A DNA stretch of 7,529 nucleotides from WHTG01 sp035540515 (GTDB taxonomy: Bacteria > Actinomycetota > Nitriliruptoria > Euzebyales > Egibacteraceae). The stretch is taken from NCBI GenBank assembly GCA_035540515.1, contig DATLGM010000189.1, forward strand, positions 1 through 7,529, in the 5' to 3' direction. The notes under the pieces are model-generated. The model was not told where the DNA came from, ran no database searches, and saw only the letters and a list, made by a program, of their open reading frames with translations. The position numbers were made by a program, and so were the translations under genes. Every line of letters starts with the position of its first letter. The first letter of the stretch is position 1. Of this stretch, positions 5,401 to 7,529 are shown one piece after another.

Positions 5401-5607
5401 GTACGCAACCACCTTCGTCTTTCGGTAGACGGTCGGGACGTTCTTGATGTGACCTACAAATCCGTTGCTGCTCGCTGGCCCTACCGGGGTAGCGAGGTGA
5501 CGCTTGATGAGGAGGAGGCCGACTTATACCTCTGGCTCTACAACAACCTCACCAGCGGGTCGGATTCGATGAGGTCCTCCTTCGCGGCGGGCTGGCGTGC
5601 CGCATAG
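5401..5607 (+). CDS. ORF of coding character with no clear start, possibly 5'-truncated
   Basis: The frame VRNHLRLSVDGRDVLDVTYK, continuing VAARWPYRGSEVTLDEEEADLY and LWLYNNLTSGSDSMRSSF to TAG 5605-5607, has the balanced charge and aromatic content of a real soluble protein. It has no ATG, GTG or TTG at its natural beginning. The first in-frame start is GTG 5449 (52 residues), which would discard residues that look coding. GTG 5399 is in another frame and stops after nine codons. A small deletion or frameshift near 5400-5430 is therefore likely, or the gene is a fragment. I do not recognise the family and the function is unknown. Translation from 5449 remains possible. Confidence 0.4.
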   Translation, partial: VRNHLRLSVDGRDVLDVTYKSVAARWPYRGSEVTLDEEEADLYLWLYNNLTSGSDSMRSSFAAGWRAA

Positions 5608-5669
5608 CCCAACCAGCAGCGGCCATGCGCCGATAGCCGCCGAGCTGCTGTAGCCCGGCGATAGTCGTT
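5594..5669 (+). repeat. Cluster of degenerate GTGCCGnTAnCC motifs
   Basis: GGCGTGCCGCATAGCCC (5594-5610) and CATGCGCCGATAGCCGCCG (5624-5642) are followed by GCTGTAGCCCGGCGATAG (5647-5664). The same order, ATGTGCCGCTACCC then GCTGTAGCCGGGCGTTAG, occurs at 394-435 beside the IS1380 end. The first copy overlaps the stop of the preceding ORF. The rest of 5607-5755 contains no gene I can support, only a weak 5-bp hairpin at 5673-5688. Confidence 0.4.
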
Positions 5670-5755
5670 CTTCGCCCCTGGCAGGGCGGCCCGTTCCGGT
5701 CAGAGAATCGGCTGCGCGCTGCGGTCGGGTGGCCACGGAGACTCGATGTTCGGAT

Positions 5756-5761
5756 TAGCCT
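5756..5761 (+). promoter_or_regulatory. TAGCCT -10 box, leaderless promoter of the lipoprotein-like gene
   Basis: TAGCCT is followed by six bases (CTCAGG) and GTG 5768. The hexamer and the spacing are identical to those before ATG 2756. Confidence 0.5.
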
Positions 5762-5767
5762 CTCAGG

Positions 5768-5959
5768 GTGAGGCGAGGCCTTGGTCCGGCGGCATTGGCG
5801 GTCCTGCTGACCATGTGCGGCTGTAACAGCCTGGTGCCACACGAGGCGCGGCAGGACGAGCCTCCGTCGAGCAGCGCCTCAACGGACGAGCAACGCGCAC
5901 TCTTGGAGGCCTGCAACGCAGCTCGGCCCGGCCAGAGCGACTACTCGGCTTGCGACTGA
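5768..5959 (+). CDS. Lipoprotein-like exported protein, N-terminal part before a likely frameshift
   Basis: From GTG 5768 the frame encodes 63 residues. A basic start (MRRGLGPAAL) and hydrophobic core AVLLTMCGCN form a signal peptide with cysteines at 17 and 19. These make a weak lipobox, since the residues before each cysteine are not the usual Leu-Ala-Gly. A Ser/Pro-rich linker follows, then TDEQRALLEACNAARPGQSDYSACD. The frame ends abruptly. One base of shift at about 5950 joins it to the next frame as DYSALRLIEELAADD, so the intact gene was probably a single protein of about 126 residues. The GTG is supported by a TAGCCT box six bases upstream. Function unknown. Confidence 0.5.
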   Translation: MRRGLGPAALAVLLTMCGCNSLVPHEARQDEPPSSSASTDEQRALLEACNAARPGQSDYSACD

Positions 5960-6141
5960 TCGAGGAACTCGCCGCCGACGACCGCGGCGTCCGTCGCTTC
6001 CGCATCCTCGCGTCGGTGGACCTTGACCAAGACGGAGAGCTTGAAGACGTCCAGGTCAGCGCCCGAATACCAGGCGACAGATTCGATGAACCGTTGGAGG
6101 TCCACGAGTTCGAGTGCACGCAGCAAGCCATCATCGGATAA
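5950..6141 (+). pseudogene. C-terminal part of the frameshifted exported protein, with a DxDxDG calcium-like loop
   Basis: This frame overlaps the end of the lipoprotein-like frame by ten bases and could begin only at TTG 5950. It encodes LIEELAADDRGVRRFRILAS, then VDLDQDGELEDVQVSARIPG and a tail with one cysteine, ending in TAA 6139-6141. DLDQDGELEDVQV matches the DxDxDG(x)xE/D pattern of EF-hand and FG-GAP-like calcium loops, which suits an extracellular domain. There is no ribosome site or -10 box for a separate gene. I therefore read it as the second half of the 5768 gene after a one-base deletion, though an overlapping second gene cannot be excluded. It converges on the kinase gene ending at 6174, with 32 bases between. 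Confidence 0.45.
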
Positions 6142-6173
6142 TGCCCGGCGCCGCTGACGGATCAGGACCGGCG

Positions 6174-6821
6174 TCACACGTCGCTGGGCCAGCGGAGGAC
6201 GACCGGGTTGCGCCAGTCGCTGTTGTCGAGGACGACATCCGCGACCTCCAGAGGCGAGGCGTCCTCCCGGTACAGCGCCTGCCCTGGGAGGTACCGCCGT
6301 TGGTACCGCCGTCGCAGAGCCGCTTCGTCGCCGAACAGGTGGCGGTCGCGCACGGCCGCGCGGGAGAGCGTGACCTGCTCAGGGACATGCAGGTAGACGC
6401 CGAGGTCCCACGACGCCAAGAGTTCGCTGCGGAGCAGGAAGACCCCGTCGAACAGCAGCGCGGCATCGGGTCCGACCTGCTGTTCCACCTGGACCGCCTC
6501 GTCGGCCCGGTAGTCGAAGCGGACGGCTCGTACGTTCGGTGCCCCATCGCGAAAGGGAGCCAGGAGGTCACGCACTAGCGCGTCAAGGTCGAATGAGTCC
6601 TGGTAGTAGCCCTCGGGCGACTCGTCGCCGCGCTGGAGCCGCACGTCGCGCGGGTTGTGCCAGCCGTCGAGTGACGCGCAGACAGCAGGTCGCGACAAGT
6701 GGTCGGCGACAGCGCGAGCGAGAGTTGTCTTGCCCGCTGCGTCCGGGCCGTCGAAGGCAACCAGAACCCGGTCGCTGGCAACGGCGTCGATGAGGCCGGC
6801 CAGGCGCTCGACGAGGGTCAC
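6174..6821 (-). CDS. Uridine kinase-like P-loop kinase
   Basis: This 215-residue soluble protein belongs to the uridine kinase/phosphoribulokinase group of P-loop enzymes. It probably transfers the ATP gamma-phosphate to a nucleoside or similar small hydroxyl substrate. The Walker A motif GPDAAGKTT is at residues 25-33. A substrate-site DGWHNPRDVRLQRG follows, then SPEGYYQDSFDLDALVRDLL, which is typical of actinobacterial uridine kinase-like proteins. A hydrophobic strand, ALLFDGVFLLRSEL, holds the second acidic motif. A basic lid, RAAVRDRHLFGDEAALRRRY, completes the fold. The length is normal. Start GTG 6821 lies eight bases after a TAGCCT box (6835-6830), again suggesting a nearly leaderless message. 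The exact substrate cannot be told from sequence, and no nucleotide-salvage genes adjoin it. Confidence 0.8.
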   Translation of the reverse strand: MTLVERLAGLIDAVASDRVLVAFDGPDAAGKTTLARAVADHLSRPAVCASLDGWHNPRDVRLQRGDESPEGYYQDSFDLDALVRDLLAPFRDGAPNVRAVRFDYRADEAVQVEQQVGPDAALLFDGVFLLRSELLASWDLGVYLHVPEQVTLSRAAVRDRHLFGDEAALRRRYQRRYLPGQALYREDASPLEVADVVLDNSDWRNPVVLRWPSDV

Positions 6822-6829
6822 AGCAACCG

Positions 6830-6835
6830 AGGCTA
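6830..6835 (-). promoter_or_regulatory. TAGCCT -10 box of the kinase gene
   Basis: On the minus strand TAGCCT is followed by eight bases and GTG 6821. It fits TANNNT but is two bases further from the start than at the five plus-strand genes. An 8-bp palindrome GGCGCGCC lies next to it at 6836-6843. Confidence 0.4.
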
Positions 6836-7056
6836 GGCGCGCCTACCTGCCGTCGGTTGGGCGCCTGCACCTGTGACACCGACGAGGTCCTCGCCCCCTG
6901 CGGCCAGGCTGGGTCGCAGCGTCCGGGATGCGTGCGGCGCGACTCGGCCATCCGCAACACAAGCGACGTCGGTCACGCAAAGTACCCGGACCCGAAGCTG
7001 CTATATGGCTCTGTCCCAGATGCCTTCTGACCTGCGTTTCTGTCAGAGGCGGCCCG
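6836..7056. other. Intergenic region between divergent genes
   Basis: These roughly 220 bases separate the divergent kinase and DUF222 genes and must hold both promoters. Apart from the palindrome GGCGCGCC (6836-6843) and an AT-rich GCTATATGG near 7000 I see no structure, and the short open frames here have no coding character. Confidence 0.4.
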
Positions 7057-7062
7057 TACTTT
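7057..7062 (+). promoter_or_regulatory. TACTTT -10 box, leaderless promoter of the DUF222 gene
   Basis: TACTTT is followed by six bases (GAGGGC) and ATG 7069, the same geometry as at 2302, 2744, 4647 and 5756. GAGGG is too close to the ATG to serve as a ribosome site. Confidence 0.5.
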
Positions 7063-7068
7063 GAGGGC

Positions 7069-7529
7069 ATGGCAGCAGGGCCCGCGACACTGGCACCGGC
7101 ACTGTCGGCGGCGGTGGACGACGTCGTCGCGGTGCCGGTCGGGAACCTGTGCGCGACCCAGCTGCAGGACCGGATCGGGGCGGTGTCGCGGGAGCGGGAC
7201 CGGCTCGACGGGTGGCTGTCGGCCGCGGCCGGTCAGCTCACCACGATGACCGGCGGGCAGGTGTCGACCGACGACGGCGGTGCCCGGTCGGTCGCCGGCT
7301 GGCTGGCCGAGACGACCCGCACCTCCTCGCCGGCGGCCGGGGCGCGCTTGAAGACCTCGATGGCGTTGCGCGTCCTGCCGCTGGTCGTCGACGCCGTCCT
7401 GGACGGCCGGCTCTCGCAGGACCAGGCCGCGGTGCTGGCCCGCCTGGTCGGCAAGATCCCCGACAGCCTGCTGCAAGCCGTGCAGCCGCAGATGATCGAG
7501 GTCGCGGCCGGGCGCGACCCGGCCGCGCT
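7069..7529 (+). CDS. DUF222/13E12-repeat protein, N-terminal part (runs off the window)
   Basis: ATG 7069 opens a frame that stays open to the window edge, giving 153 residues of a longer protein. Residues 1-50 include VPVGNLCATQLQDRIGAVSR and ERDRLDGWLSAAAGQL. SVAGWLAETTRTSSPAAGAR and a LPLVVDAVLDGRLSQDQAAV segment follow. The GARSVAGWLAETTRTSSPAA block and the G(x)LSxDQAAVLAR motif are characteristic of DUF222 (13E12 repeat) proteins. In actinobacteria these commonly end in an HNH endonuclease domain. That domain would lie beyond the window, so nuclease activity is inferred from the family only. Such genes are present in many near-copies in some actinobacterial genomes. The start is fixed by TACTTT six bases upstream. 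Confidence 0.75.
   Translation, partial: MAAGPATLAPALSAAVDDVVAVPVGNLCATQLQDRIGAVSRERDRLDGWLSAAAGQLTTMTGGQVSTDDGGARSVAGWLAETTRTSSPAAGARLKTSMALRVLPLVVDAVLDGRLSQDQAAVLARLVGKIPDSLLQAVQPQMIEVAAGRDPAA

Noticed and set aside
5673..5688. Hairpin CGCCC-N6-GGGCG as a terminator
   Set aside because: The stem is only five base pairs, has no T-run and is not next to a stop codon; expected by chance in GC-rich DNA.
6114..6578. A 154-codon plus-strand frame
   Set aside because: It is antisense to the uridine kinase-like gene, which has a clear Walker A motif and full length.

Overview
The window is high-GC DNA with the codon bias of an actinobacterium. A DUF222/13E12-type protein at the right edge, frequent GTG starts and TANNNT -10 boxes placed almost on top of start codons point the same way. 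Geodermatophilaceae or a related family is a plausible guess, but nothing here proves it.

Layout. 25-315 (-) is a small three-helix membrane protein. 432-2096 is an IS1380-family insertion sequence with a DDE transposase and 16/18-bp terminal inverted repeats. It abuts the 3' end of a small membrane-protein gene (2099-2257), which it has probably broken. 2314-2478 and 2546-2716 are tiny genes for a basic, amphipathic protein and a secreted or membrane-anchored protein. About 2799-4411 is an IS3-family element (orfA 2879-3352, orfB 3349-4374) inserted in a 74-codon gene whose halves lie at 2756-2802 and 4412-4592. 4659-4922 (+) resembles peptidase inhibitor I78/potato inhibitor I proteins. 4976-5194 (-) is a small secreted protein. 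5401-5607 is an ORF with coding character but no good start. 5768-6141 is a small lipoprotein-like gene apparently split by a frameshift. 6174-6821 (-) is a uridine kinase-like P-loop kinase. 7069 to the edge is the N-terminus of a DUF222 protein.

The region reads as an accessory patch: short genes of unknown function, many exported or membrane-bound, mostly with individual promoters rather than an operon, and hit by two insertion sequences. Only the orfA/orfB pair forms a clear translationally coupled unit.

The most unusual signals lie between the genes. Five genes share the same arrangement, a TANNNT hexamer, exactly six bases, then ATG/GTG, which predicts leaderless mRNAs. A roughly 16-19-base motif, (T)ATGTGCCGnTAnCC, recurs about seven times between genes, including two near-identical copies 36 bases apart. 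No complete defence system, CRISPR array, tRNA or rRNA was seen.
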